A stretch of 64,000 bases of DNA, taken from NCBI RefSeq assembly GCF_002205165.1, contig NZ_NIVS01000037.1:1-64000 (forward strand), read 5' to 3'. The position numbers and the translations under genes were made by a program. The notes under the pieces are model-generated. The model made no database searches. It saw only the letters and a list, made by a program, of their open reading frames with translations, and had not been told where the DNA came from. Below are positions 10,601-18,932 of this stretch, piece after piece. Source of the stretch: Stenotrophomonas maltophilia. Its GTDB lineage: Bacteria; Pseudomonadota; Gammaproteobacteria; Xanthomonadales; Xanthomonadaceae. Position 1 is the stretch's first letter, and the number at the start of each line of letters is the position of its first letter.

Positions 10601-11640
10601 GCGATGCAGGCCTCCAGCAAACGGTTGAATTCCCCATCTTGCCGCATCGGGTCGGCCACCGGCAGACCAAGACGCGCGCTGACTTCGGCACAGGCGGCGG
10701 CCGCCGCGGCGTCGGTCATGCCATGGGTGTTGAGACTGACGCCGACGCAGCGGATATCCGGATTGGTCCGGCGCCCCAGCTGCACGGTCAACGCGATCAC
10801 TTCCTCGATCGAGGGCAGCGGGTAGTCCGGATAGCCGAGTACATGCTTGCGCCCCGGCTGGTGGCAGACCACGAACACATCCGGCTGGCTGCCGTGCAGC
10901 AGGCCGAGGCTGACACCGGCGTAGGCGGGGTGGAACAGCGAGCCCTGGCCTTCGATGACATCCCAGTGATCGTCGGCCGCATTCGGGCTGAGCAGTTCGG
11001 CGGCGCCGGCGGAGAAATCGGCGACCACCGCGTCCATCGGAATGCCGCTGCCGGCGATCAGGATGCCGGTCTGGCCGCTGGCACGGAAGTCGGCATCCAC
11101 GCCGAGCCCGCGCAGGCCGCGCGCCAGTGCCAGTGCGGTGTACTTCTTGCCCAGCGCGCAGTCGGTGCCGACGGTCAGCACGCGCTTGCCGGTGCGCTTG
11201 CGGCCGTTGCCGACCGGAATGCCGCGGGGCGGCACGCGCACGTTGATCAGTTCGCGCCCGTGGCGTTCGGCCGCGGCCGCCAGTTCCGGAATGTCACCCA
11301 GCTTCTGATGCATGCCGCTGACCAGGTCCAGACCGTTTTCCAAGGCGTCGACCAGGGCCGGCAGCCACTGCGGCGGAATCACGCCACCGCCGTTGGCCAC
11401 GCCGATCACCATCGCACGCGCACCGGCGGCGCGCGCCTGTGCCGGCGTCATGCTCGGCAGGCCGGTGCTGATCGGGCAGCCCGGCAGGCTCCATTCGGCC
11501 ACGCACACTTCCGGCGCCCAGTCATGCAGGCCGATGGCGGTCTTGGCGAAGCCCGCTTCGGTGGTATCACCCAGGAACAGCAGGTACGGCTGGGGGAGGG
11601 CGGCGAGGGCCTGTACGGCAGCGGTGGGCGTTGCGCTCAT
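10597..11640 (-). CDS. dgcN: DgcN-like DUF1611 protein (D-glutamate N-acetyltransferase family)
   Basis: The 347-residue protein matches the DUF1611 family. An N-terminal Rossmann-like domain is followed by a P-loop-like segment GTDCALGKK (about 158-166) and conserved blocks ASGQTGILIAGSG, EGQGSLFHPAY and VVCHQPGRKH. Members named DgcN were reported to N-acetylate D-glutamate, with a partner DgcA converting the product to the L form; a DgcA-like gene lies 6 kb away in the same regulon. I start at ATG 11640; the frame stays open upstream across the promoter region, which is not expected to be translated. It is first of a three-gene coupled operon (dgcN-hydrolase-permease) with its own promoter at 11722-11765. 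Confidence 0.82.
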   Translation of the reverse strand: MSATPTAAVQALAALPQPYLLFLGDTTEAGFAKTAIGLHDWAPEVCVAEWSLPGCPISTGLPSMTPAQARAAGARAMVIGVANGGGVIPPQWLPALVDALENGLDLVSGMHQKLGDIPELAAAAERHGRELINVRVPPRGIPVGNGRKRTGKRVLTVGTDCALGKKYTALALARGLRGLGVDADFRASGQTGILIAGSGIPMDAVVADFSAGAAELLSPNAADDHWDVIEGQGSLFHPAYAGVSLGLLHGSQPDVFVVCHQPGRKHVLGYPDYPLPSIEEVIALTVQLGRRTNPDIRCVGVSLNTHGMTDAAAAAACAEVSARLGLPVADPMRQDGEFNRLLEACIA

Positions 11641-11721
11641 GGGGGATCCAGTAGTCGGGGGAGAGAAGAGAGGGGAGGCATTCACGACGATGGGCTCGCA
11701 GTTGTTAGACCTGGTTGGGTA

Positions 11722-11765
11722 TGTATATGTCCTAAGCAGAGAATATGCAACCCAATCAGGATACT
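11722..11765 (-). promoter_or_regulatory. dgcN promoter with ATCAGG operator
   Basis: On the minus strand TTGCAT (11745-11750) and TATACA (11722-11727) are separated by exactly 17 bases. The first matches the -35 consensus at three of six positions and the second matches the -10 at four of six. Immediately upstream of the -35 box is CCAATCAGGATACT (11752-11765), a copy of the element also found at the receptor, hydrolase and regulator promoters. Confidence 0.55.
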
Positions 11766-11834
11766 CCTTTAGTCTCTCTTCCGACGGTGTGCCGGGCGAC
11801 GGCATGCGCGCCACCGGGCACGGTGCTGGGGCAC

Positions 11835-14042
11835 TCAGTAGCGATAGTCGATCGACATGCCGATCGTGCGGGGCTGCAACGGCACCCCGGTCACCGCGAC
11901 GTAGCGGTTGAGCGCGTCCCGCACCGAGCCGGTGGACACGTAGGCACGCTCATCCGTGGCATTGCGGGCGTACAGGCGGACCGTCCACGTCATGTTGGTC
12001 AGTTCGGCATGCAGGTCCAGCGCGTTGTAGCTGTCGATGTCGTACGCCCCGGCCACGCGCTCGCCGGTGACGCGATAGCCGGCACCGACCCGGCCCTGCC
12101 ACTGGTCACTCACATCGAAGTCGTAATCGATGGTGCTCGACCAGCTCAGCCGCGGCGTCATCGGCATCCGGCTGCCCGAGACCAGGCCGCTGGAGGCCGG
12201 TACGTCACCGATCTTCGAATCGATGTAGGCGGCATTGAGGCCAAGCGTGAGGCGCTCGGCCGGGCGCACCATGAGGCTCAGTTCCGCACCCTGGCTGCGC
12301 GCGCTGCCGGCGTTGCCCATCCAGCTCAGGCCGTTCTCGGAGACGCGCACCTGGATGTCGTCCCAGTCGATCCGGAACAATGCCAGATCGATCATCGCGC
12401 GGCGGTCCCAGAAGTGCGATTTGAAGCCGAGCTCGAGGTTGTCCAGGGTATCGGCCTTGGTCATCGGCACCACGCCGGAGGTCGATACGTTCGGTCCCCC
12501 CGGGCGGTAGCCGGTGGCGTAGCGCGCATAGATCATCGCGCTGTCGTTGAGGTGCCAGCGCGAGGCCAGCTTCCACGTGGTCACGCTGTCATCGGCGGAG
12601 TCGGCCAGATCGATCGGCCGCGGGCCGTACAGCAGGCCGATGCTGTGCTGCTCGAAATCCTGCTGGTTGCGTGCGTGCCGCACGCCGGCGGAAACGTCGA
12701 AGCGCGGGCTGAACTTGTACGTGACGTCGGCGAAGATCGCCTGCTCGTCATAGGTGCCCGGCAGGCTGGCGGTGCCGGGATTGAACGGCAGCGGGATGCC
12801 GTTGGCATCGTAGGCACTGACCTGCTGGCGGTTGGTGTTCTTCTCGCCGGTGAAGAAGGTGCCCAGCAACCATTCAAAGCGTTCGCTCTCCTTGGAGCTG
12901 AGGCGGAATTCCTGGGTCCATTTGCGGGTGCCGAGGAACACATCGAACTGCGCCTGGCCAGCCGGATACGGCGTCAGCAGCGGCCATGCCGCGCCATAGA
13001 CCAGCGTGGAATCCTGCACTTCGTCCATGCGCGTTTCAGAGAAGCCGGTGGCGGAGACGAAATCGACGTTGCCCAGATCCCAGTCCAGGATCGCCGAGTA
13101 GTAGTCGGTTTCCATCCGGTACGGCGTGGCGCGCTGCAGGATGCCTTCGAGCGGGCCGCGGATCGGCTCCAGCGTGGGATAGGTCAGGCCCACCGCACTG
13201 GAATTGTCGGCATCCACGATCTGCGACAACGCCTGCACGCGCAGGTTGGCGGTGTCGCTGATGCGCCAGGTCAGCGCCAGGCGGGAGGCCAGCTGGTAAT
13301 AGCCGTTGCTGTCCTTGGCGTCCTCGCCGGTGAGGTCGGGCTGATCCACATAGCCGGGCGTGCCCTGGCGCGACAGGCTGGCACGCAGGCCCAGCTTGCC
13401 TTCGATCAGCGGCACGTTGAACGAGGTGCGTACGCCGGTGCCGACATCGCCGGCTTCCTTGGTGGCATTGACGTCCATGCCGGCGCGGAACTCGAAGCCA
13501 TCCGGATCGGCCGCCTTGGTGATGTACTTGAACAGGCCGCCCATCGAGCTGGCGCCATACAGGGTGCCCTGCGGGCCGCGCAGCACTTCCACGCTCTGGA
13601 TGTCATAGGGCAGCAGATCCAGCGCGTAGGTAGTCGCGCGCTGCTTGTTGCTGCTCGGGCCGATCGGGGTGTCATCGATATAGGTACCGATGATCGAACC
13701 GCCGCCAAGCGGTGCCACACCGCGCAGCGCCATGGTGGTCTGGCCCGGCGCGCCGCCGCTGTCCACCTGGAAGCCGGGCACGTAGGCGGCGAAGTCGTTC
13801 AAGCGGGTCGCACCAAACGCTTCGAGGCGCTCTTCGCTGATCACGCTGACGCCGGCGGCCACTTCCATGACGTTCTCGCTGCGCTTCTGCGCGGTGGCCA
13901 CCACGCGATCGAGTTCGACGACATCGGGCGTGCTGCGGCTGCCATCGGCGTCCGCATCCTGGGCCATCGCCGTGGTGGCAAGGCCCATGCAGCACAGGGT
14001 GACGGTGGAGGCGAGGATCGAGCGTTTCATCGGCTTGCGCAT
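11835..14042 (-). CDS. TonB-dependent outer-membrane receptor
   Basis: The 735-residue protein has a signal peptide ending at about AMA-QD (residue 28), a possible TonB-box region (DRVVATAQKR, about 45-54), a plug domain with GVSVISEERLEAFGA and the block VEVLRGPQGTLYGASSMGG, and a long beta-barrel ending in an aromatic C-terminal residue (SIDYRY). It should import a large or scarce ligand across the outer membrane using TonB energy. Its position between dgcN and a peptide permease, and its own copy of the operator, suggest murein peptides or another D-glutamate-containing ligand; that is inference. Met5 is an alternative start. A leader of about 310 bases separates the predicted promoter from the start codon. 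Confidence 0.9.
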   Translation of the reverse strand: MRKPMKRSILASTVTLCCMGLATTAMAQDADADGSRSTPDVVELDRVVATAQKRSENVMEVAAGVSVISEERLEAFGATRLNDFAAYVPGFQVDSGGAPGQTTMALRGVAPLGGGSIIGTYIDDTPIGPSSNKQRATTYALDLLPYDIQSVEVLRGPQGTLYGASSMGGLFKYITKAADPDGFEFRAGMDVNATKEAGDVGTGVRTSFNVPLIEGKLGLRASLSRQGTPGYVDQPDLTGEDAKDSNGYYQLASRLALTWRISDTANLRVQALSQIVDADNSSAVGLTYPTLEPIRGPLEGILQRATPYRMETDYYSAILDWDLGNVDFVSATGFSETRMDEVQDSTLVYGAAWPLLTPYPAGQAQFDVFLGTRKWTQEFRLSSKESERFEWLLGTFFTGEKNTNRQQVSAYDANGIPLPFNPGTASLPGTYDEQAIFADVTYKFSPRFDVSAGVRHARNQQDFEQHSIGLLYGPRPIDLADSADDSVTTWKLASRWHLNDSAMIYARYATGYRPGGPNVSTSGVVPMTKADTLDNLELGFKSHFWDRRAMIDLALFRIDWDDIQVRVSENGLSWMGNAGSARSQGAELSLMVRPAERLTLGLNAAYIDSKIGDVPASSGLVSGSRMPMTPRLSWSSTIDYDFDVSDQWQGRVGAGYRVTGERVAGAYDIDSYNALDLHAELTNMTWTVRLYARNATDERAYVSTGSVRDALNRYVAVTGVPLQPRTIGMSIDYRY

Positions 14043-14356
14043 GTGGCGGGCTCTCAGGAATCAGGAACGGGGTCAGGCAGGAAGAACGACGGCCGTGCAC
14101 GGCGGGAACCACCGTGGAGGGGAGAGGACGCGCGCGCTGTCGAAGCCGCGCCGGGTTGGCACGTCGGTCAGGGGAGGGGGCGTGGGGAAATGAAGTGGCA
14201 GACGACGGGCGTTGGCAGGTGCCAGGCCGTGCTGCTGGCCAGCGGCGCGAGTTGCGCGGAGGCTGGCGGTCAGTGCAGCCGCGCGGCAAAACCGGCGGCT
14301 GGGGTCGTACGGAAACTGATCGGGCATTTCGACATCCCTACAAATCCTATTTAAGG
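14043..14356 (-). other. Long 5' leader of the receptor gene with possible upstream reading frames
   Basis: If the promoter at 14357-14385 is correct, the receptor mRNA begins with about 310 untranslated bases. Within it an ATG at 14327 is preceded by AGGGA at suitable spacing and opens a frame of 84 codons ending at 14073. An overlapping ATG at 14335 opens a 21-codon frame. The predicted peptides are rich in Arg, Pro and Ala, as chance frames in GC-rich DNA often are, so coding is doubtful. No known riboswitch was recognised. Confidence 0.3.
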
Positions 14357-14385
14357 AATATTTAGTCTGATCAGGTATATGTCAA
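14357..14385 (-). promoter_or_regulatory. Receptor promoter with operator in the spacer
   Basis: On the minus strand a perfect -35 box TTGACA (14380-14385) and AATATT (14357-14362, four of six -10 matches) are spaced by 17 bases. The spacer is almost filled by the element TCTGATCAGGTATAT (plus strand 14366-14380). An operator between -35 and -10 would act as a repressor site. This element matches those at the other promoters of the locus. Confidence 0.7.
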
Positions 14386-14555
14386 GCGCAATCAGAAAAC
14401 ATCGTCCTATCAAGGACTATTGCGTCGCAGCATTCCGAGCCTATCCGGAGGCCGTGTTCGCCCCGGTCGCGCGGTCCGTGGCGCGTACGCCGGAGAACCG
14501 GCCGCTATCGGCCGCCATCCCCGCGGCGGCCGGCCTGCGGGCCAGCGTGGTGACG

Positions 14556-15887
14556 TCAACCCGCGCGCACGGCGCCGTCGGCCGGGGTGGCCTCGTGCTG
14601 TGCAGGTGCAGCATTGGCGGCGAGCAACGGTCGGGCACGTCGCTCCAGGCGCAGCAGCAGCATCGCAACGAGCATGCAGGTGCCGGCCATCAACGAGAAG
14701 AACACCGCGCTGGACAGCGTTGACCACAGCGTGCCGACCGCGCCGGCCAGCAGGTTGCCGCCGAACGAGGCCAGGAACCAGAACGCGATGATCGTGGCAC
14801 CGAAGCCCACCGGCGCCAGGCGGGCGAACAGGCCCAGTCCCACCGGCAGGATGAAGAGCTCGCCGAAGGTGAAGATCACGAAGAACAGTGCGGCCCACAG
14901 CCAGCCGACCTTGGCCGACGGGTCACCGCCGAGCACCGCGACCAAGGCGAACGACAGCCCGACCACCGCGGCACCGATCGCCATCTTGGTCAGTGCAGCC
15001 GGCTCGCGGCCGTCGCGTGCCTGCCGTGTCCAGCGACGCACCAGCAATGGCGTGATCAGGAACACCAGCAGCGGATTGAGCGAGAAGAACCAGGTCATCG
15101 GCAGGGTGAAGTCCGCAGTGAGCACGCGGTCCACGCCGGTGTCGAGCCAGATCGCGATGGTGTTGCCGATCTGCTCGTAGGCCAGACGGAAGATCACGAT
15201 CAAACCGGCGATCATCGTCATCAGTTGCAGCAGCGGGCGATAGGCCGGCTGCCACAGGGCCGAGAACGGCAGTGTGGCGCGTTCGCTGCGCGGCGGATCC
15301 GGTGGCAGGTGGCGGCGGCCGGTGATGTAGATCACCAGGCCGAGCAGCATGCCGATGCCGGCGGCAGAGAAACCGACGTGCCAGCCATATACCTCACCCA
15401 GCGTGCCGCAGATCAGCGGGGCGAGGAACGCACCGAGGTTGATGCCCACGTAGTACACGTTGAACGCCGAGCCACGGCGCGGATCATCGCGCTGGTACAG
15501 ATCGCCGACCTGGCCGGGCAGGGTCGGCAGGAACAACCCGTTGCCGAGCACGATCGCCAGCAGGGCCGGATACAGCAGCGCATCGAAGGCCATCAGGAAA
15601 TGGCCGAACGCCATGATCGCCCCGCCCAGGATCACCGCACGGCGCTTGCCCAGCCAGCGGTCGGCCAGCATGCCGCCGAACACCGGGCTGAGGTAGGCCA
15701 GCGCGGTGTACAGGCCATAGACCATCGAGGCCTGTTCCTGCGAGAACAGCAGCTGCTTGGTCATGTAATAGACCAGCAGCGCCCGCATGCCGTAGTAGGA
15801 GAATTTCTCCCACATCTCGGTGAGGAACAGGATGGTCAGGCCTGGCGGTTGCCCGAACCAGGCCTTGCGCGGTGCGTCGAGGGTCAT
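14556..15887 (-). CDS. POT/PTR family proton-dependent peptide permease
   Basis: This inner-membrane symporter imports di- and tripeptides with protons. The family signature is present in the first helix, EMWEKFSYYGMRALLVYYM (about 24-42), with the ExxxK/R proton-coupling element, followed by the second signature around FNVYYVGINLGAFLAPL. About 12 membrane helices are seen in 443 residues, slightly short for the family. It is the last gene of the run that starts with the serine hydrolase at 20918; the gap to the preceding hydrolase gene is 19 bases. In context it should import dipeptides such as L-Ala-D-Glu released by the periplasmic hydrolases; the substrate is inferred. Confidence 0.88.
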   Translation of the reverse strand: MTLDAPRKAWFGQPPGLTILFLTEMWEKFSYYGMRALLVYYMTKQLLFSQEQASMVYGLYTALAYLSPVFGGMLADRWLGKRRAVILGGAIMAFGHFLMAFDALLYPALLAIVLGNGLFLPTLPGQVGDLYQRDDPRRGSAFNVYYVGINLGAFLAPLICGTLGEVYGWHVGFSAAGIGMLLGLVIYITGRRHLPPDPPRSERATLPFSALWQPAYRPLLQLMTMIAGLIVIFRLAYEQIGNTIAIWLDTGVDRVLTADFTLPMTWFFSLNPLLVFLITPLLVRRWTRQARDGREPAALTKMAIGAAVVGLSFALVAVLGGDPSAKVGWLWAALFFVIFTFGELFILPVGLGLFARLAPVGFGATIIAFWFLASFGGNLLAGAVGTLWSTLSSAVFFSLMAGTCMLVAMLLLRLERRARPLLAANAAPAQHEATPADGAVRAG

Positions 15888-15906
15888 CGGGCGGGGCGTC
15901 CGGGGG

Positions 15907-17904
15907 TCAGAGCTGCAGGCCGGTACTGATCAGGCGCTGGGTAATGGCGACGAACGCCACCACCAGGCCTGCCAATGCGACCACCCAGGCGCCGTAACGA
16001 CGCACGCGCGGCCAGCTGGCCGGCGCGCGGACGGCCACCCAGACCAGTGCGATGGCAGCGATAACGCTGAGCCAGGACAACGCCTGCACCAGGATCAACG
16101 GCCCGTTGGTGTACGAGGAAATGGCGCCCGGGCCAGCGATCGACTTCACATACAGCGCCCAGGCAACCACGGTGCCCAGCTGCGTGGTGACCGACAGCGT
16201 CTGCAGCCAGCGCAGGCCACGGGCCTCGAGCGGTGCGGTAGCGCCGTAGTAACGGCGCACGAACACGCCGCCGATGCGCAGGACGGCCGACAGCGTCAGC
16301 AGCCCCAGCGCGACGAACAGGGCAGGGCGCAGCCACGCCGGCGAGCGCCAGCCCGGAATCGGCTCGAAGCCGAACACCGAGGCGAACGGCCCGCCGGAGA
16401 AGTACACCGGCCGCCCATCCTTGACCTTCACTTCCAACAGGCCGCGGCCGTTTTCCTGCTGCCACAGCCAGGGGGACACTTCGCGCCAGCGCAGCAGCTG
16501 TCCGTTGAGGCCCTTCTGGCCATCGACGGTGATCGTGCCGTCCTCCTGCGGGTGCACGCGAATCGGTGCGAACAGCGTCAGCATGCGCAGATAGGAACTG
16601 TCCGAGCGGCGCGTGCTCTGCCAGCTCGTCCCGGCCAGCGCAGCGGCGTGCTCGCGCGCCATCGCCGCATCGACGCCCGGGCCGGCGCGCTCGATCGGCA
16701 GGGTCGGCAGGAAGTTCTCGACGAAGCGCTCCCACACCTGGGCGCGCAGCGCAGAACCGGCGGCATCACGCCCCACGCTGTTGGTGGACACGAAGACGCC
16801 GATGTTGCGTTCCGGAATCATCCACAGCCACGAGTAGAAGAACAGCATCGTGCCGCCATGCGAGCGGGTGTCGTAGCCGCCGGTGTCCGAAGCCATCCAG
16901 CCCAGCGCCATGCGCGGCAGATGCGGCAGGATCGCCGGCTGCGGGGTCAGCATCTGCGCGTTGGTTTCCGCGCGCATGATGCGCTGGCCGTCCAGTTCGC
17001 CATGGTTGAGCGTGGCCATCATGAAACGTGACATCGCCGAACCGGAGGCGTACAGACCGCCCACGCCCGGCGCGGTGTTCTTCTCGGCCGGGTAGCTTTT
17101 GCCCGAGCCCAGCAGATAGCCCTTGGCGGCGTGCGGCAGCAGCTCGGCCGGCAGCTTCTGTTCAAAGCTGGCGTACTGCATGTCCAGCGGCTGCAGGATG
17201 TGCTGCCTGGCGTAATCCTCGAAGCGCTGGCCGCTGACGCGTTCGACGATGTAGGAGGCGATGCCGGTGGCGTAGTTGGAATACGCCGGCGTGGTGCCGG
17301 GCGCGGAGATCTGGTTGGGCACCCACTCCTTGAGGTAGTTGTCGCGGTTGGCCGGATGGTCCGGCCCCAGCACGATCAGGTAGCGCATGCGCTCTTCCAG
17401 ACCGCTGGTGTGGGTCATGATCTGGCGCAGCGTGATCGGCTCACCCTTGGCCGGGACCTTGATGTCCAGGTAGGTGTTGATGTCGGCGTCCAGGTCCAGC
17501 TTGCCCTGTTCGACCAGCTGCATCACCGAGGTCCAGACGAACAGCTTGGAGATCGAGCCGGGGCGGAACAGGGTGGTCCTGGGATCCACCGGGGTGCGCT
17601 TTTCGACATCGGAAAAGCCGAAGCCGCGTTCGGTGACGACCTTGCCGTTCTCGACCACGGTGACCACGGCGCCGGCGAGATCGCCCTGGGCCATCAGGTA
17701 GGGCACCAGGCCATCCAGGAAAGTATCGACGCGGGCCGCATCCAAGGTGCCCGTGGCGGCCGGTGCGGGCGCGATGCGGTCAGTGGCCTCGGCAGCTGCC
17801 GGTGCCGGCGCAGCAACGGGCGTGGGCGCCTGCGCATGCAGCGGCGAGAACGCGGCGGTCGAGGCCAGCAGCAGGCCGGAGATCAGGGGGCGCAAGAGAC
17901 TCAT
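15907..17904 (-). CDS. Secreted serine hydrolase (class C beta-lactamase-related) with C-terminal membrane helices
   Basis: A signal peptide (1 to about 25) and an Ala/Pro-rich linker precede a beta-lactamase-related (COG1680-type) domain. The nucleophile motif is SISK (Ser117, Lys120), YSN is at about 208-210, and an SHGG motif stands near 350 in place of KTG. From about residue 535 to the 665 end there are four hydrophobic helices, so the catalytic domain is probably periplasmic and tethered to the inner membrane. Known relatives act as D-aminopeptidases, D,D-peptidases or esterases. I start at ATG 17904, which overlaps the epimerase stop (ATGA at 17901-17904); the frame is open far upstream inside that gene. 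It is paralogous to the hydrolase at 18933-20918. Confidence 0.85.
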   Translation of the reverse strand: MSLLRPLISGLLLASTAAFSPLHAQAPTPVAAPAPAAAEATDRIAPAPAATGTLDAARVDTFLDGLVPYLMAQGDLAGAVVTVVENGKVVTERGFGFSDVEKRTPVDPRTTLFRPGSISKLFVWTSVMQLVEQGKLDLDADINTYLDIKVPAKGEPITLRQIMTHTSGLEERMRYLIVLGPDHPANRDNYLKEWVPNQISAPGTTPAYSNYATGIASYIVERVSGQRFEDYARQHILQPLDMQYASFEQKLPAELLPHAAKGYLLGSGKSYPAEKNTAPGVGGLYASGSAMSRFMMATLNHGELDGQRIMRAETNAQMLTPQPAILPHLPRMALGWMASDTGGYDTRSHGGTMLFFYSWLWMIPERNIGVFVSTNSVGRDAAGSALRAQVWERFVENFLPTLPIERAGPGVDAAMAREHAAALAGTSWQSTRRSDSSYLRMLTLFAPIRVHPQEDGTITVDGQKGLNGQLLRWREVSPWLWQQENGRGLLEVKVKDGRPVYFSGGPFASVFGFEPIPGWRSPAWLRPALFVALGLLTLSAVLRIGGVFVRRYYGATAPLEARGLRWLQTLSVTTQLGTVVAWALYVKSIAGPGAISSYTNGPLILVQALSWLSVIAAIALVWVAVRAPASWPRVRRYGAWVVALAGLVVAFVAITQRLISTGLQL

Positions 17905-18899
17905 GCCTGCACTCCCTTGCCCCACACGGCGTCGTCGCAATGCACCAGTCCCTCGTTGTAACGCAGGCCCGGCACGCGGTCGTCGCGCAGGAACAACGGC
18001 CCATCCAGATCGACCACATCGCAATGCTGGCCCACGATGAAGGCCGGCCCCATCGCCCAGCTGCTGCCGATCATGTTGCCGACCATCACCTGCATGCCCA
18101 GCGAGCGTGCCTTGCCGACCATCGCCAGGCCCTCGGTAAGCCCGCCGGCCTTGTCGAGCTTGATGTTGATGACGTCGAACAGACCCGCCAGCGCCTCGAT
18201 TTCCGAAACGTCCTGCACGCTCTCGTCGGCAGCGAACGGCAGCGGCCGCGCAAAGCCCTTCAGCTCGGCTTCGCGGCCGCGCGGCAGCGGCTGTTCCAGC
18301 AGCTTGATGTCGTTCTCCAGCAGCACCGGGATCAGGGCATCGAGCGCATCCACCGTATAGCCCTGGTTGGCGTCCACGCCCATCCACACATCCGGGCGCA
18401 CCTTGCGCACCGCGCGTACGCGCTCGATGTCGATGTCCAGGTCGCCGCTGAGCTTGAGCTTGAGCGCCTTGGCGGGCGCATAACGGCCGGTGGCGATCGA
18501 CTGCATCGTCGCCGGGTCATCGGCGCCGAGCGTCCAGGTGGTCAGCAACGGACGCGTCTGCGAGAGCCCGGCCAGCGCCCAGGCAGGCTTGCCGGTGCGG
18601 CTGGCTTCCAGATCCCACAGGGCGCAGTCCAGTGCATTGCGCGCGCCGCCGCGCGGCAGCAGCTGCTGCAGCTCGGCGCGGGTGATGCCGGCTTCGATCC
18701 GCGCACGCAGCAGTTCCAGCGTGGCCAGCATCTGCTCGGGGGTGTCATCGAAGTAGTACACGCCACTGGCTTCGCCACGGCCGCGATGGCCGCCGTCTTC
18801 CAGTTCCACGCGCAGTACCGGGGCGTGTTCGAACACGTAGCCGCTGATCCGGAACGGGGCCAGCAACGCAAGCGAGTCGATCTGCAGGGTCAGTTTCAC
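17901..18899 (-). CDS. dgcA: DgcA / L-Ala-D/L-Glu epimerase (enolase superfamily)
   Basis: The 332-residue enolase-superfamily enzyme has all expected residues of the muconate-lactonising subgroup: the KxK pair (Lys147, Lys149), metal ligands Asp176 (VDANQG), Glu202 (EQPLPRG) and Asp225 (ADES), and the opposing lysine Lys247 (NIKLDK). The C-terminal DLDG (about 297-300) corresponds to the DxD motif that in L-Ala-D/L-Glu epimerases binds the dipeptide ammonium group. That argues for a dipeptide substrate. Because DgcN is encoded in the same locus, a role as N-acetyl-D-glutamate racemase (DgcA) is equally possible; the two activities occur in close relatives. It is translationally coupled to the downstream hydrolase. 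Confidence 0.85.
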   Translation of the reverse strand: MKLTLQIDSLALLAPFRISGYVFEHAPVLRVELEDGGHRGRGEASGVYYFDDTPEQMLATLELLRARIEAGITRAELQQLLPRGGARNALDCALWDLEASRTGKPAWALAGLSQTRPLLTTWTLGADDPATMQSIATGRYAPAKALKLKLSGDLDIDIERVRAVRKVRPDVWMGVDANQGYTVDALDALIPVLLENDIKLLEQPLPRGREAELKGFARPLPFAADESVQDVSEIEALAGLFDVINIKLDKAGGLTEGLAMVGKARSLGMQVMVGNMIGSSWAMGPAFIVGQHCDVVDLDGPLFLRDDRVPGLRYNEGLVHCDDAVWGKGVQA

Positions 18900-18932
18900 A
18901 GGGTGTCTCCAGCCCCGGAGCGGGGCTACGGG

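Noticed and set aside
14402..14421. GTCCTATCAAGGAC quasi-palindrome as a fifth copy of the regulon operator
   Set aside because: Its centre differs from the ATCAGG core, and it lies upstream of the receptor promoter rather than in a promoter spacer; too weak to list as a site.
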